The notes: a model not told the origin generated them from the letters alone. A DNA stretch of 33,246 bases from Mycolicibacter arupensis (GCF_002086515.1 NZ_MVHH01000043.1:1-33246), one strand, 5' to 3'; positions 8,280 to 17,375 are shown, counted from the stretch's first letter. Translations and numbers: made by a program.

Positions 8280-10264
8280 AGTGGATCTCCTTCTGCTTGC
8301 GTTGATTCGGGCGCTTCGACACGGGCCAGCACGGCGCCGACCTCTACCTGGTCGCCCGGCTTGACGTCGAGTGACGTGAGCACACCGTCGGTCGGTGCGC
8401 TGATGGTGTGCTCCATCTTCATGGCTTCCAGCCAGATCAGTGGCTGGCCGGAGCTCACCTGGTCGCCGACGGCGGCGCCCAGCCGGATCACGTTGCCGGG
8501 CATGGGTGCCAGCAGCGATCCCTGCGCCACCGCCGACTCCGGATCTCCGAATCGGGGCAACGCCACCAGGTGGACGCCACCTGCGGGGGAGTCCACATAG
8601 ACGTCCGACCCGTACCGCGCGACGGTGAACGCGCGGGCGACGCCGGCGGCGTCGGCCAGCACCACTTCGCCCGGGGTCGACGAAATCAGGGTGACCTCGC
8701 CACCGTTGACGAGCAATCCCGCTCGGGTGAAACGGTATTCGACGTGGTGCTCTGCGCCGGCGTCGTCGAGGTAGCCCTTGGACTGAAAGCCTGAGGCCAG
8801 GTTGCGCCACCCGCCGGGAATGGAGCCGAACGCCTGCGCGGTGGCCCGATTGTGCGCGGCATCGGCCAGGGCGGCCGCGAGCGCGCTGGTCTGCACTGTT
8901 GTGGCGTCGGCCAACGGCGCCGACAGCTCCGCCAGGCCGTGGGTGTCGAAGAACGCCGTGTCGGTCGCGCCGTCCAGGAAGGCCGGATGGCGCAGCACGT
9001 TGACCAGCAGATCACGGTTGGTTCGCAGCCCGTGCAGGCGGGTTCGTGCGAGAGCGCCGGCCAGCACAGTCGCGGCCTGCCGGCGGGTCGGTGCGTAGCT
9101 GATCACCTTGGCCAGCATCGGGTCGTAGTGGATGGACACCGTCGATCCGCTCACGATGCCCGAATCCAGCCGGACTCCGGTACGCCGGGACAGCGTCTGG
9201 AACTGTGTCGCCACGCCCGGAACATCAAGGGTGTACACCGGCCCGGCCTGCGGCTGCCAGCCGTGGGCCGGGTCTTCGGCATAGAGCCGCACCTCGATCG
9301 AGTGGCCCTGCGCGGCAGGCGGTTCGGCGTCGAGCCGAGCGCCGTCGGCCACCGCGATCTGCAGTTCGACCAGATCGAGGCCGGTGGTCTCCTCGGTGAC
9401 CGGGTGCTCGACCTGCAGTCGGGTGTTCATCTCCAGGAAGTAGAACTCCCCATGGGAGTCGGCCAGGAATTCCACGGTGCCGGCGCCGGTGTAGCCGATG
9501 GCGCCGGCCGCCAGCCGGGCGGCCTCGAACAGCTTGGCGCGCATCCCCGGGGTGCGCTCCACCAGCGGCGACGGCGCCTCTTCGATGACCTTCTGGTGCC
9601 GGCGCTGAATGGAGCACTCCCGCTCGCCGACGGCCCACACCGTGCCGTGCGCATCGGCCATCACCTGCACCTCGATGTGATGTCCGGTCGGCAGGTAGCG
9701 CTCGCAGAACACCGTCGGGTCGCCGAACGCCGACGCCGCCTCGCGCTGGGCGGCCTCCACTTCGCCGGCCAGGGCAGACAATTCGCTGACCACACGCATA
9801 CCGCGGCCGCCACCGCCCGCGGAGGCCTTCACCAGCACCGGCAGTTGTGCCTCGGTGACGGTAGCCGGGTCGAGTTCTTCGAGAACCGGTACTCCCGCGG
9901 CGGCCATCATCTTCTTGGACTCGATCTTGGAGCCCATCGAGGTGACCGCGGCCACCGGCGGCCCGATCCAGGTCAGCCCGGCCGCCTGCACGGCAGCGGC
10001 GAAGTCGGCGTTCTCGGAGAGGAATCCGTAGCCGGGGTGGATGGCGTCGGCGCCGGCGGCGCGAGCCGCGGCGATGATCGCCTCGGCGGACAGGTAGCTG
10101 GTGGTCTCCGGCAGGCGCACCTTGGCGTCGGCTTCGGCGACGTGCGGCATGCCCGCATCGGGATCGGTGTAGACCGCGACCGTGCCCAGGCCCAACCGGC
10201 GGCAGGTGGCGAAGACCCGTCGGGCGATCTCGCCGCGATTGGCCACCAGAACAGTGCTGATCAT
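8276..10264 (-). CDS. accA2: Biotin-dependent acyl-CoA carboxylase alpha subunit
   Basis: The 662-aa protein carries biotin carboxylase and biotin carrier in one chain. N-terminal MISTVLVANRGEIARR starts the carboxylase; VLVKASAGGGGRGMRVV is the ATP-grasp glycine loop; YFLEMNTRLQVEHPVTE is the catalytic/metal segment; and EAMKMEH near the C-terminus contains the biotinylated Lys. Length matches methylcrotonyl-/geranyl-CoA carboxylase alpha chains. The ATG at 10264 has a GAGGACC ribosome site and lies 8 bp after the beta-subunit stop. It forms the holoenzyme with the AccD2-like product. Symbol by synteny (Rv0973c). Whether the acyl-CoA is methylcrotonyl-, geranyl- or another branched CoA is open. 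Confidence 0.9.
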   Translation of the reverse strand: MISTVLVANRGEIARRVFATCRRLGLGTVAVYTDPDAGMPHVAEADAKVRLPETTSYLSAEAIIAAARAAGADAIHPGYGFLSENADFAAAVQAAGLTWIGPPVAAVTSMGSKIESKKMMAAAGVPVLEELDPATVTEAQLPVLVKASAGGGGRGMRVVSELSALAGEVEAAQREAASAFGDPTVFCERYLPTGHHIEVQVMADAHGTVWAVGERECSIQRRHQKVIEEAPSPLVERTPGMRAKLFEAARLAAGAIGYTGAGTVEFLADSHGEFYFLEMNTRLQVEHPVTEETTGLDLVELQIAVADGARLDAEPPAAQGHSIEVRLYAEDPAHGWQPQAGPVYTLDVPGVATQFQTLSRRTGVRLDSGIVSGSTVSIHYDPMLAKVISYAPTRRQAATVLAGALARTRLHGLRTNRDLLVNVLRHPAFLDGATDTAFFDTHGLAELSAPLADATTVQTSALAAALADAAHNRATAQAFGSIPGGWRNLASGFQSKGYLDDAGAEHHVEYRFTRAGLLVNGGEVTLISSTPGEVVLADAAGVARAFTVARYGSDVYVDSPAGGVHLVALPRFGDPESAVAQGSLLAPMPGNVIRLGAAVGDQVSSGQPLIWLEAMKMEHTISAPTDGVLTSLDVKPGDQVEVGAVLARVEAPESTQAEGDPL

Positions 10265-10272
10265 GGGGGTCC

Positions 10273-11868
10273 TCACATCCGGAAGACGCCGAAGTTCGAC
10301 GTCCCCTCGATCGGGCCATTGGCGATGGCGGACAAACACATTCCCAACACGGTGCGGGTGTCGCGGGGGTCGATCACACCGTCGTCGTAGAGCATTCCCG
10401 ACAACACCATCGGCAGTGACTCGGCTTCGATCTGCCCTTCCACCGTGGCGCGCATGGCGGCGTCGGCCTGCTCGTCGACCTGCTGGCCGCGGGCCTCGGT
10501 GGCCGCCCGGTTCACGATCGACAGCACGCCCGCGAGCTGCGCCCCGCCCATCACCGAGGACTTGGCCGACGGCCAGGCGAACAGGAAACGGGGATCGTAG
10601 GCGCGCCCACACATCCCGTAGTGCCCGGCGCCGTACGAGGCGCCGAGCAGCAGCGAGATGTGCGGCACCTTCGAGTTCGAGACGGCATTGATCATCATCG
10701 AGCCGTGCTTGATCATGCCGCCCTCTTCGTAGTCCTTGCCCACCATGTAGCCGGTGGTGTTGTGCAGGAACAACAGCGGGGTGTTGGAGCGGTTGGCCAA
10801 CTGGATGAACTGGGTGGCCTTCTGGGATTCCTCGCTGAACAGCACGCCGCGCGCATTGGCGAGGATGCCGATCGGATAGCCGTGCAGCCGTGCCCAGCCG
10901 GTCACCAACGAGGACCCGTAGAGCGGCTTGAACTCATCGAAGTCGGAGCCGTCGACGATCCGCGCGATCACCTCGCGGGGGTCGAACGGGATGCGCAGGT
11001 CGGCGGGGACGATGCCGATCAGTTCTTCGGAGTCGAACAGCGGCTCGGTCACCGGCTGGGGCTTGGGCCCCTTCTTGGTCCAGTTCAGCCGGGCCACGAT
11101 CCGCCGGCCGATGCGCAGCGCGTCGAGCTCGTCATTGGCCAGATAATCGCCCAGCCCTGACGTGCGCGAGTGCATCTCGGCCCCGCCGAGCGACTCGTCG
11201 TCGGACTCCTCACCGGTGGCCATCTTCACCAACGGCGGTCCGGCCAGGAATACCTTCGACCGCTCCTTGATCATCACGACGTGATCGGACATGCCCGGCA
11301 CGTAGGCTCCGCCCGCGGTGGAGTTGCCGAACACCAGCGCGATGGTCGGGATGCCGGCGGCCGACAGGCGGGTCAGATCGCGGAACATCTGACCGCCGGG
11401 GATGAAGACTTCCTTCTGGGTGGGCAGGTCTGCTCCACCGGATTCCACCAGAGAGATCAGTGGGAGTCGATTCTCCATCGCGATCTTGTTGGCCCGCAGG
11501 ATCTTACGCAGGGTCCAGGGGTTGGACGTGCCGCCCTTGATGGTCGGGTCATTAGCGATGATCATGCACTCGACGCCTTCGACCGCGCCGATACCGGTGA
11601 CCACGCTGGCCCCGACATGAAAGGCGCTGCCCCAGGCGGCCAGCGGGCACAGCTCCAGGAAGGGCGAATCGGCGTCGACCAGAGCTTCGATCCGCTCCCG
11701 GGCGGTGAGTTTGCCGCGGGCGTGGTGGCGCTCGACGTACTTGGGTCCGCCGCCGGCCAGGGCCTTGGCGTGCTCGGCGTCGATCTCCGCAAGCTTCTCG
11801 TTCAGCGCCGACGCCGCCTCGGCGTAGGCGGGGGACTTCGGGTCCAGGGTGGACTTGAGGGTGGTCAT
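10273..11868 (-). CDS. accD2: Acyl-CoA carboxylase beta (carboxyltransferase) subunit
   Basis: A 531-aa carboxyltransferase of the methylcrotonyl-CoA carboxylase beta type. Features are the N-terminal ERHHARGKLTARERIEALVD, the CoA-binding crotonase fold halves with LVESGGADLP...FGNSTAGGAYVPGMSD, and the C-terminal half FLHNTTGYMVGKDYEEGGMIKHGSMMINAVS and SYGAGHYGMCGRAYDPRF. It transfers carboxyl from biotin to the acyl-CoA gamma or alpha carbon. The GGMIKHG region resembles MCC/GCC beta subunits rather than propionyl-CoA carboxylase. ATG 11868-11866 overlaps the stop of the FadE13-like gene (ATGA). Symbol by synteny with Rv0974c. Confidence 0.9.
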   Translation of the reverse strand: MTTLKSTLDPKSPAYAEAASALNEKLAEIDAEHAKALAGGGPKYVERHHARGKLTARERIEALVDADSPFLELCPLAAWGSAFHVGASVVTGIGAVEGVECMIIANDPTIKGGTSNPWTLRKILRANKIAMENRLPLISLVESGGADLPTQKEVFIPGGQMFRDLTRLSAAGIPTIALVFGNSTAGGAYVPGMSDHVVMIKERSKVFLAGPPLVKMATGEESDDESLGGAEMHSRTSGLGDYLANDELDALRIGRRIVARLNWTKKGPKPQPVTEPLFDSEELIGIVPADLRIPFDPREVIARIVDGSDFDEFKPLYGSSLVTGWARLHGYPIGILANARGVLFSEESQKATQFIQLANRSNTPLLFLHNTTGYMVGKDYEEGGMIKHGSMMINAVSNSKVPHISLLLGASYGAGHYGMCGRAYDPRFLFAWPSAKSSVMGGAQLAGVLSIVNRAATEARGQQVDEQADAAMRATVEGQIEAESLPMVLSGMLYDDGVIDPRDTRTVLGMCLSAIANGPIEGTSNFGVFRM

Positions 11869-13013
11869 GATTGGTATCCAAGCGTCTTGGCGGCCAGGGA
11901 GGTCAGGATCTCGGTGGTTCCGCCGCCGATACCGATGATGCGCATATCCCGATACTGGCGCTCCACCTCGGACTCGGCCATGTAGCCCATCCCGCCGAAC
12001 AGCTGCACGGCCTGGTTGGCCACCCATTCGCCGGCCTCCACCGCGGTGTTCTTGGCGAAACACACCTCGGAGATCAGGAAGGATTCACCGGCCAGCTGAC
12101 GCTCGACCACGTGACGGGTGTAGACCCTGGCCACGTCGATGCGCCGGGCCATCTCGGCCAGTGTGTTCTGTACCGCCTGCCGCGAGATCAGCGGCCGGCC
12201 GAACGTTTCGCGGTCCCGGCACCACGCCACCGTCAGGTCCAGGCAGCGTTGCGCGCTGGAGTACGCCTGCGCGGCCAGCCCGACCCGCTCGGAGACGAAG
12301 GCCCCGGCGATCTGGGCGAAACCGGTGTTCTCGACGCCGACCAGGTTCGCCACCGGAACCCGGGCGTCGACGTAGGACAGTTCGGCGGTGTCCGAGGACC
12401 GCCAGCCCATCTTCTCGAGCTTGCGACTCACCTCGAAGCCCGGTGTGCCTTTCTCCACCACCAGGAGCGACACCCCGGCCGCCCCCGGCCCACCGGTGCG
12501 CACCGCGGTGACGACATAGTCGCCGCGGACCGCGGAGGTGATGAAGGTCTTGGAGCCGTTGACCACGTAGTGGTCACCGTCCAGGCGCGCGGTGGTGCGC
12601 AGGTGCCCCACATCGGAGCCGCCGCCCGGCTCGGTGATGGCCAGCGAACCGATCTTCTCGCCGGCCAGTGTCGGCCGGACAAATTCCTCGATCAGCCGCG
12701 CGTCGCCCGAGGCGATCATGTGCGGTACGGCAATCCCGCAGGTGAACAGGGAGGCGAACACTCCGCCGGGTGCGCCGGCCTGGTGCATCTCCTCGCAGAC
12801 GATCACCGCGTCGGCGCCGTCGCCGCCGCTGCCGCCGACCTCTTCGGGGAAGCCCGCACCCAGCAGGCCGACCTCGGCGGCCTTGCGGTGCAGCTCGCGC
12901 GGCAGCTCGCCGGAACGTTCCCACTCGTCGACGTGCGGTGCGATCTCGCGTTCGACGAATCCCCGAACCGTCTTGCGGAGCGCCTGACGCTCGGTGGTGG
13001 TCCAGATACTCAC
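11865..13013 (-). CDS. fadE13: Acyl-CoA dehydrogenase
   Basis: The 382-aa flavoprotein has the acyl-CoA dehydrogenase order: N-terminal helices (LRKTVRGFVEREIAPHVDEW), the GLLGAGFPEEVGGSGGD loop, SLAITEPGGGSDVGHLRTTA for FAD/substrate contact, WRSSDTAEL and the C-terminal QLFGGMGYMAESEVERQYRDMRI followed by GIGGGTTEIL. GTG 13013-13011 overlaps the TGA of the AtuA-like gene (GTGA), and its own stop overlaps accD2, so it is translationally coupled on both sides. Symbol by synteny (Rv0975c). With FadE10 it gives the operon two dehydrogenation steps, consistent with citronellyl-/isovaleryl-type substrates. Confidence 0.88.
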   Translation of the reverse strand: MSIWTTTERQALRKTVRGFVEREIAPHVDEWERSGELPRELHRKAAEVGLLGAGFPEEVGGSGGDGADAVIVCEEMHQAGAPGGVFASLFTCGIAVPHMIASGDARLIEEFVRPTLAGEKIGSLAITEPGGGSDVGHLRTTARLDGDHYVVNGSKTFITSAVRGDYVVTAVRTGGPGAAGVSLLVVEKGTPGFEVSRKLEKMGWRSSDTAELSYVDARVPVANLVGVENTGFAQIAGAFVSERVGLAAQAYSSAQRCLDLTVAWCRDRETFGRPLISRQAVQNTLAEMARRIDVARVYTRHVVERQLAGESFLISEVCFAKNTAVEAGEWVANQAVQLFGGMGYMAESEVERQYRDMRIIGIGGGTTEILTSLAAKTLGYQS

Positions 13014-14725
13014 AGTTCCCCTTCTGACAACAGCTGCTCGGGTATTTCGAGATGGCGACTGCGCAGCCATTCGCCCAGCCCCTTGGCCTGCGGGTCGAAT
13101 CGGGCCTGGTAGGCCACGCCCTGCCCGAGGATGCCCTCGATGACGAAGTTCACCGCGCGCAGTTTCGGCAGCAGGTGACGGGTGACCGGCAACGCGGCGG
13201 TCTCGGGCAGCAGTTCGCGCAGCTTCTCGACCGTCAGGGTGTGGGCCAGCCACCGCCACTGCTCGTCGGTGCGCACCCAGACCCCGACGTTGGCCGACCC
13301 GCCCTTGTCGCCGCTGCGGGCGCCGGCGATCGTCCCCAGTGGCGCCCGGCGGCTGGGGCCGGGCGGTAGTGCCTCGGGCAGCTCCGGCTCGTCGGCCGGG
13401 GCGAGCTCGCGGGTCTGGGTGGCGGCGGCGATGTCCACCCGGGTGCCGTCGGCGTGCACGGCGACGTGCGGCACCTGCGTGGCATCGACGTAGCCGGGGG
13501 TGAACACCCCGTAGACCTGGCCGTCACCGGGCGGTGCGGTGACGCAGAACCCGGGGTAGCTGGCCAGTGCCAGCTCAACCCCGGCGGCGGAGAACCTGCG
13601 GCCCACGTTGGCCGGGTCGGGGTCGCGCACCACGCAGTGCAGCAGGGCGCTGGCGGTTTCCTCGGTGTCGGCGTCGGGGTGGTCGGTGCGCGACAGCGTC
13701 CACTGCAGCTCAGCGGGTCGCACGGTCATGGCCGCTTCGAGCTGGGTACGCACCAGCTCGGCCTTGGCCTCGATGTCCAGGCCGGTCAGCACGAAGGTGG
13801 TGGAGTTGCGGAACCCGCCGATCGCGTTGAGCGACACCTTGTAGGTCGGTGGCGGCGCTTCGCCGGTCACGCCGGAGATCCGCACCCGGTCCGGGCCGTC
13901 GGCCGACAGTTCGATGCTGTCCATCCGGGCGGTGACGTCGGGATTGGCGTAGCGCGCGCCGGTCACCTCGTAGAGCAGTTGCGCGGTCACGGTGTCGACG
14001 CTGACCAGTCCACCGGTGCCGGAATGCTTGGTGATCACCGAGGACCCGTCGGGGTGGATCTCGGCCAGCGGAAACCCGGGGTGCAGCAATTTCTCGGTGG
14101 GAATCTCGGTGAAGAAGGAGTAGTTGCCGCCGCTGGCCTGGATGCCGCACTCGATGACGTGGCCGGCGACCACGGCCCCGGCGAGCTGGTCATAGTCGGT
14201 GCGCGTCCAGCCGAAGTGGGCGGCTGCGGGTCCTACGATCACCGACGCGTCGGTGACTCGGCCGGTGATCACCACGTCGGCTCCGCCGGCCAGGCACTCG
14301 GCGATGCCCCAGGCGCCCAGATAGGCGTTCGCCGTCAGCGGATTGCCCAGCCCCAGCTCGGCGGCACGGGGGAGCAGGTCATCGCCCTCGACGTGGGCCA
14401 CCGTGGCCGGCACTCCCAGGCGTTGCGCCAACTCGCGCACCGCGTCGGCCAGCCCGGCCGGGTTGAGTCCGCCGGCGTTGGCGACGATGCGCACACCCTT
14501 GTCGACGGCCAGCCCGAGGCATTGTTCGAGCTGCGTCACAAAGGTCTTGGCGTAACCGCGCTCCGGGTGCTTCATCCGGTCGCGGCCCAGGATCAGCATG
14601 GTCAGTTCGGCCAGGTAGTCGCCGGTGAGATAGTCCAGTTGGCCGCCGGTGAGCATCTCGTACATCGCGGCGTGGCGGTCGCCGTAGAACCCCGAGCAGT
14701 TACCGATCCGAACGGCTGGTGTCAT
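13010..14725 (-). CDS. Acyclic terpene utilization AtuA family protein (Rv0976c-like)
   Basis: The 571-aa protein starts with the AtuA/DUF1446 domain (IGNCSGFYGDRHAAMYEMLTGGQLDYLTGDYLAELTM, and GLNPAGLADAVREL, AECLAGGADVVITGRVTDASV, HVIECGIQASGGNYSFF). It ends with the AtuA-like C-terminal domain (APLGTIAGARSGDKGGSANVGVWV...). Both domains are in one chain, as in actinobacterial members. AtuA is required for citronellol/geraniol growth in Pseudomonas, but its reaction is not established. It is the first gene of the six-gene operon; ATG 14725-14723 is preceded by the GGAATTGGGG purine tract. A near-palindrome 19 nt further upstream probably controls the whole operon. Confidence 0.85.
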   Translation of the reverse strand: MTPAVRIGNCSGFYGDRHAAMYEMLTGGQLDYLTGDYLAELTMLILGRDRMKHPERGYAKTFVTQLEQCLGLAVDKGVRIVANAGGLNPAGLADAVRELAQRLGVPATVAHVEGDDLLPRAAELGLGNPLTANAYLGAWGIAECLAGGADVVITGRVTDASVIVGPAAAHFGWTRTDYDQLAGAVVAGHVIECGIQASGGNYSFFTEIPTEKLLHPGFPLAEIHPDGSSVITKHSGTGGLVSVDTVTAQLLYEVTGARYANPDVTARMDSIELSADGPDRVRISGVTGEAPPPTYKVSLNAIGGFRNSTTFVLTGLDIEAKAELVRTQLEAAMTVRPAELQWTLSRTDHPDADTEETASALLHCVVRDPDPANVGRRFSAAGVELALASYPGFCVTAPPGDGQVYGVFTPGYVDATQVPHVAVHADGTRVDIAAATQTRELAPADEPELPEALPPGPSRRAPLGTIAGARSGDKGGSANVGVWVRTDEQWRWLAHTLTVEKLRELLPETAALPVTRHLLPKLRAVNFVIEGILGQGVAYQARFDPQAKGLGEWLRSRHLEIPEQLLSEGEL

Positions 14726-14743
14726 CCCCAATTCCCATCCCTC

Positions 14744-14759
14744 AACCAACCGGTAGGTT
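14744..14759. promoter_or_regulatory. 16-bp near-palindrome, probable operator of the AtuA-fadE-acc operon
   Basis: AACCAACCGGTAGGTT is symmetrical about the central ACCGGT: AACC-n-ACCGGT-n-GGTT, with one mismatched pair. It sits 19 bp upstream of the first gene of the operon (minus strand), where a repressor would block initiation. The size and symmetry suit a TetR-family operator. No dedicated regulator gene adjoins the operon, so the protein is unknown. Confidence 0.5.
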
Positions 14760-14868
14760 AGCCGGTACCGCCGGTGCCGCGTCAAGGTGCGGCGAGCCGT
14801 ACCGGGCCTGTCTGTCGGGCCTCGCGGGAGCGTGCGGGCCGCATTTTGGAGCCGACGCTGGTCACCGG

Positions 14869-14884
14869 CTATCCTTTCGGATAG
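14869..14884 (+). promoter_or_regulatory. Small inverted repeat upstream of rpmF
   Basis: CTATCC-TTTC-GGATAG forms a 6-bp inverted repeat 53 bp before the rpmF ATG. The core CCTTTCGGAT (14873-14882) recurs exactly at 15151-15160, in front of mprA. It may be part of the rpmF promoter or a shared regulator site. No function can be shown from sequence. Confidence 0.3.
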
Positions 14885-14937
14885 TCCCGCCGCTGGAATT
14901 CGAGCGGCACTATGCCAACAACAGGAGAGGCTCGACC

Positions 14938-15111
14938 ATGGCCGTGCCGAAACGCAGGATGTCGCGTGCGAACACTCGTAGTCGCCGCGCGCAGTGGAAG
15001 GCTGAGGCAACCGGCCTGGTCAACGTGACGGTCGCCGGTCGCGCCCACAAGGTTCCGCGTCGTCTGCTCAAAGCCGCACGCCTGGGCCTCATCGACCTGG
15101 ACCGCCGCTAA
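14938..15111 (+). CDS. rpmF: 50S ribosomal protein L32
   Basis: The 57-aa basic protein begins AVPKRRMSRANTRSRRAQWK and continues to KVPRRLLKAARLGLIDLDRR, the mycobacterial L32 sequence. It is a component of the large ribosomal subunit near the peptidyl-transferase region. It has no cysteines, so it is the zinc-free (C-) form. A strong AGGAGAGG ribosome site lies 8 nt before the ATG. It is divergent from the AtuA operon and followed after 64 bp by mprA, as in other mycobacteria. Confidence 0.93.
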   Translation: MAVPKRRMSRANTRSRRAQWKAEATGLVNVTVAGRAHKVPRRLLKAARLGLIDLDRR

Positions 15112-15175
15112 ATAGACTCCGACACGATCGGCTCCTGACCCTCCAGATCGCCTTTCGGATGATTGGATAGCACCC

Positions 15176-15868
15176 ATGGCTACCCGGGTACTGGTTGTTG
15201 ATGACGATCGCGCTGTGCGCGAGTCGTTGCGCAGGTCTTTGTCGTTCAATGGTTACTCGGTCTCGCTGGCCACCGACGGTGTCGAGGCGCTTGAGGCGAT
15301 CACCAGCGAACGTCCGGACGCGATGATTCTGGACGTGATGATGCCGCGGCTGGACGGACTGGAGGTCTGCCGTCAGCTGCGCAGCACCGGTGACGACTTG
15401 CCGATCCTGGTGCTCACGGCCCGCGACTCGGTGTCCGAGCGGGTCGCCGGCCTGGATGCCGGCGCCGACGACTACCTGCCCAAGCCGTTCGCGCTGGAGG
15501 AGCTGCTGGCACGGATGCGGGCGCTGCTGCGCCGCACCACCGCCGAGGACCTGTCCGACTCGGTGGCCATGTCGTTCGAAGACCTGACCCTGGACCCGGT
15601 GACCCGCGAGGTCACCCGTGGCGATCGGCAGATCAGCCTGACCCGCACCGAGTTCGCGCTGTTGGAGATGCTGATCGCCAACCCGCGCCGGGTGCTGACC
15701 CGCAGCCGCATCCTCGAGGAGGTGTGGGGCTTCGACTTCCCCACCTCGGGCAACGCGCTGGAGGTATACATCGGGTACCTGCGTCGCAAGACCGAAGCCG
15801 AAGGGGAGCCGCGGCTGATCTACACCGTGCGCGGGGTGGGTTACGTGCTCCGTGAGACTCCCCCCTGA
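15176..15868 (+). CDS. mprA: Response regulator MprA
   Basis: A 230-aa OmpR/PhoB-type regulator. The receiver domain (1-120) has the acidic pocket VVDDDRA, the phosphoacceptor Asp in AMILDVMMPRLDG (residue 53 by my count), the Thr of LVLTARD and the Lys of LPKPFALEEL. The C-terminal winged helix (about 135-228) contains LTRTEFALLEMLIANPRRVLTRSRILEEVWG and YIGYLRRKTE. It is the partner of the MprB kinase downstream and, in mycobacteria, controls envelope-stress genes including pepD and sigma factors (known for M. tuberculosis). Its TGA shares one base with the mprB ATG, so the two are coupled. Confidence 0.95.
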   Translation: MATRVLVVDDDRAVRESLRRSLSFNGYSVSLATDGVEALEAITSERPDAMILDVMMPRLDGLEVCRQLRSTGDDLPILVLTARDSVSERVAGLDAGADDYLPKPFALEELLARMRALLRRTTAEDLSDSVAMSFEDLTLDPVTREVTRGDRQISLTRTEFALLEMLIANPRRVLTRSRILEEVWGFDFPTSGNALEVYIGYLRRKTEAEGEPRLIYTVRGVGYVLRETPP

Positions 15869-17319
15869 TGCAATCGTTCCGCCGCCGGCCGGGTGAAGAG
15901 GCGAAGAAGACTTCACTGTCGCTGCGCTGGCGGGTGATGCTGCTGGCGATGTCCATGGTGGCGCTGGTGGTGGTGTTGATGGCGGTGGCCGTCTATGCCG
16001 TGATCTCGGCGGCGCTCTACAACGACATCGACAATCAGCTGCAGAGTCGCGCCGAGATGTTGATCGCCAGTGGCTCGCTGGCCGCCGATCCCCGCAAGGC
16101 GATCGAGGGCACCGCATACTCCGACGTCAACGCCATGCTGGTGAACCCGGGTCGGTCGATCTACACCGCCAATCAGCCCGGCCAGCGGCTGCCGGTCGGG
16201 CAGCAGGAGAAGGCCGTCATCTCGGGCGAGCTGTTCCTGTCGCGGCGCACCGCTTCCGGTCAGCGGGTGCTGGCGGTGCACCTGCCCAACGGCAGCACCC
16301 TGCTGATCTCCAAGAGCCTGGCGCCCACCCGTGCGGTGACGATGAAGCTGCGCTGGGTGCTGCTGGTGGTCGGCGGGGTCGGCATGGTGGTGGCCGCGGT
16401 GGCCGGCGGAATGGTCACCAGAGCCGGGCTCAGACCCGTCGGCCGACTCACCGAGGCGGCCGAACGTGTGGCGCGCACCGATGACTTAAGGCCCATCCCG
16501 GTCTATGGCAGTGACGAGTTGGCCCGGCTCACCGAGGCGTTCAACGCCATGTTGCGGGCCCTGGCCGAGTCGCGGGAGCGACAGGCGCGACTGGTGGCCG
16601 ACGCAGGCCACGAACTCAAGACCCCGCTGACGTCGCTGCGCACCAACGTCGAGCTGTTGATGGCCTCGGCGGCGCCGGGAGCTCCGCAGTTGCCCGAGGA
16701 GGAGATGGCCGAACTGCGCGCAGATGCCATCGGCCAGATCGAGGAACTGTCCACGCTGGTCGGCGATTTGGTGGACCTTACCCGCGACGACCAGCGCGAG
16801 GTCGCCTACGAGCAGGTCGACATCACCGAAGTCGTCGACCGCAGCATGGAGCGGGTCCGGCGGCGGCGCAACGACATCGAATTCGACATCCAGGTGGTGC
16901 CGTGGCACGTCTACGGTGATGCGGCCGGCCTGTCGCGTGCGGTGCTGAACCTGCTCGACAATGCGGCCAAGTGGAGCCCGGCGGGCGGCGTCGTGGGGCT
17001 GCGGATGCGCCAGCTCGACCCGACGCACATGGAGATGATCGTCTCCGACGAGGGACCCGGAATCCCGGAGAACCAACGGGAATTGGTCTTCGAGCGCTTC
17101 TACCGGTCGGACTCGGCGCGCGCCATGCCCGGCTCCGGGCTGGGCCTGGCGATCGTCAAACAGGTGGTGCTCAAACACGGGGGTTCGATCACCATCGGGG
17201 AGACCCGCCCCGGCGGCCATCCGCCTGGCACAGCGTTCCGGATGGTGCTTCCCGGCGGTGCGACGTCGGCGGAACCGGCGCTGGCCTCAGCAGTCACAGG
17301 CGCTTCTCAGTCCACGTAG
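15868..17319 (+). CDS. mprB: Sensor histidine kinase MprB
   Basis: The 483-aa membrane kinase has one TM helix near residues 22-48, an extracytoplasmic loop of about 115 residues, and a second TM helix near 165-185. A HAMP segment (TRAGLRPVGRLTEAAERVARTDDLRP) follows, then a dimerisation domain with the phospho-His in DAGHELKTPLTSLRTN (His248 by codon count). The ATPase domain has N box NLLDNAAKWSP, G1 DEGPGIP and G2 GSGLGLAIVKQ. It senses envelope stress and phosphorylates MprA. In M. tuberculosis the loop interacts with chaperones and misfolded proteins. Start ATG 15868 overlaps the mprA stop. Confidence 0.95.
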   Translation: MQSFRRRPGEEAKKTSLSLRWRVMLLAMSMVALVVVLMAVAVYAVISAALYNDIDNQLQSRAEMLIASGSLAADPRKAIEGTAYSDVNAMLVNPGRSIYTANQPGQRLPVGQQEKAVISGELFLSRRTASGQRVLAVHLPNGSTLLISKSLAPTRAVTMKLRWVLLVVGGVGMVVAAVAGGMVTRAGLRPVGRLTEAAERVARTDDLRPIPVYGSDELARLTEAFNAMLRALAESRERQARLVADAGHELKTPLTSLRTNVELLMASAAPGAPQLPEEEMAELRADAIGQIEELSTLVGDLVDLTRDDQREVAYEQVDITEVVDRSMERVRRRRNDIEFDIQVVPWHVYGDAAGLSRAVLNLLDNAAKWSPAGGVVGLRMRQLDPTHMEMIVSDEGPGIPENQRELVFERFYRSDSARAMPGSGLGLAIVKQVVLKHGGSITIGETRPGGHPPGTAFRMVLPGGATSAEPALASAVTGASQST

Positions 17320-17375
17320 GCATGGTGGTGAGGCAACGTCGCCTCAAGTCGTGTCCCTAGGAGTAGGCAACAAAC

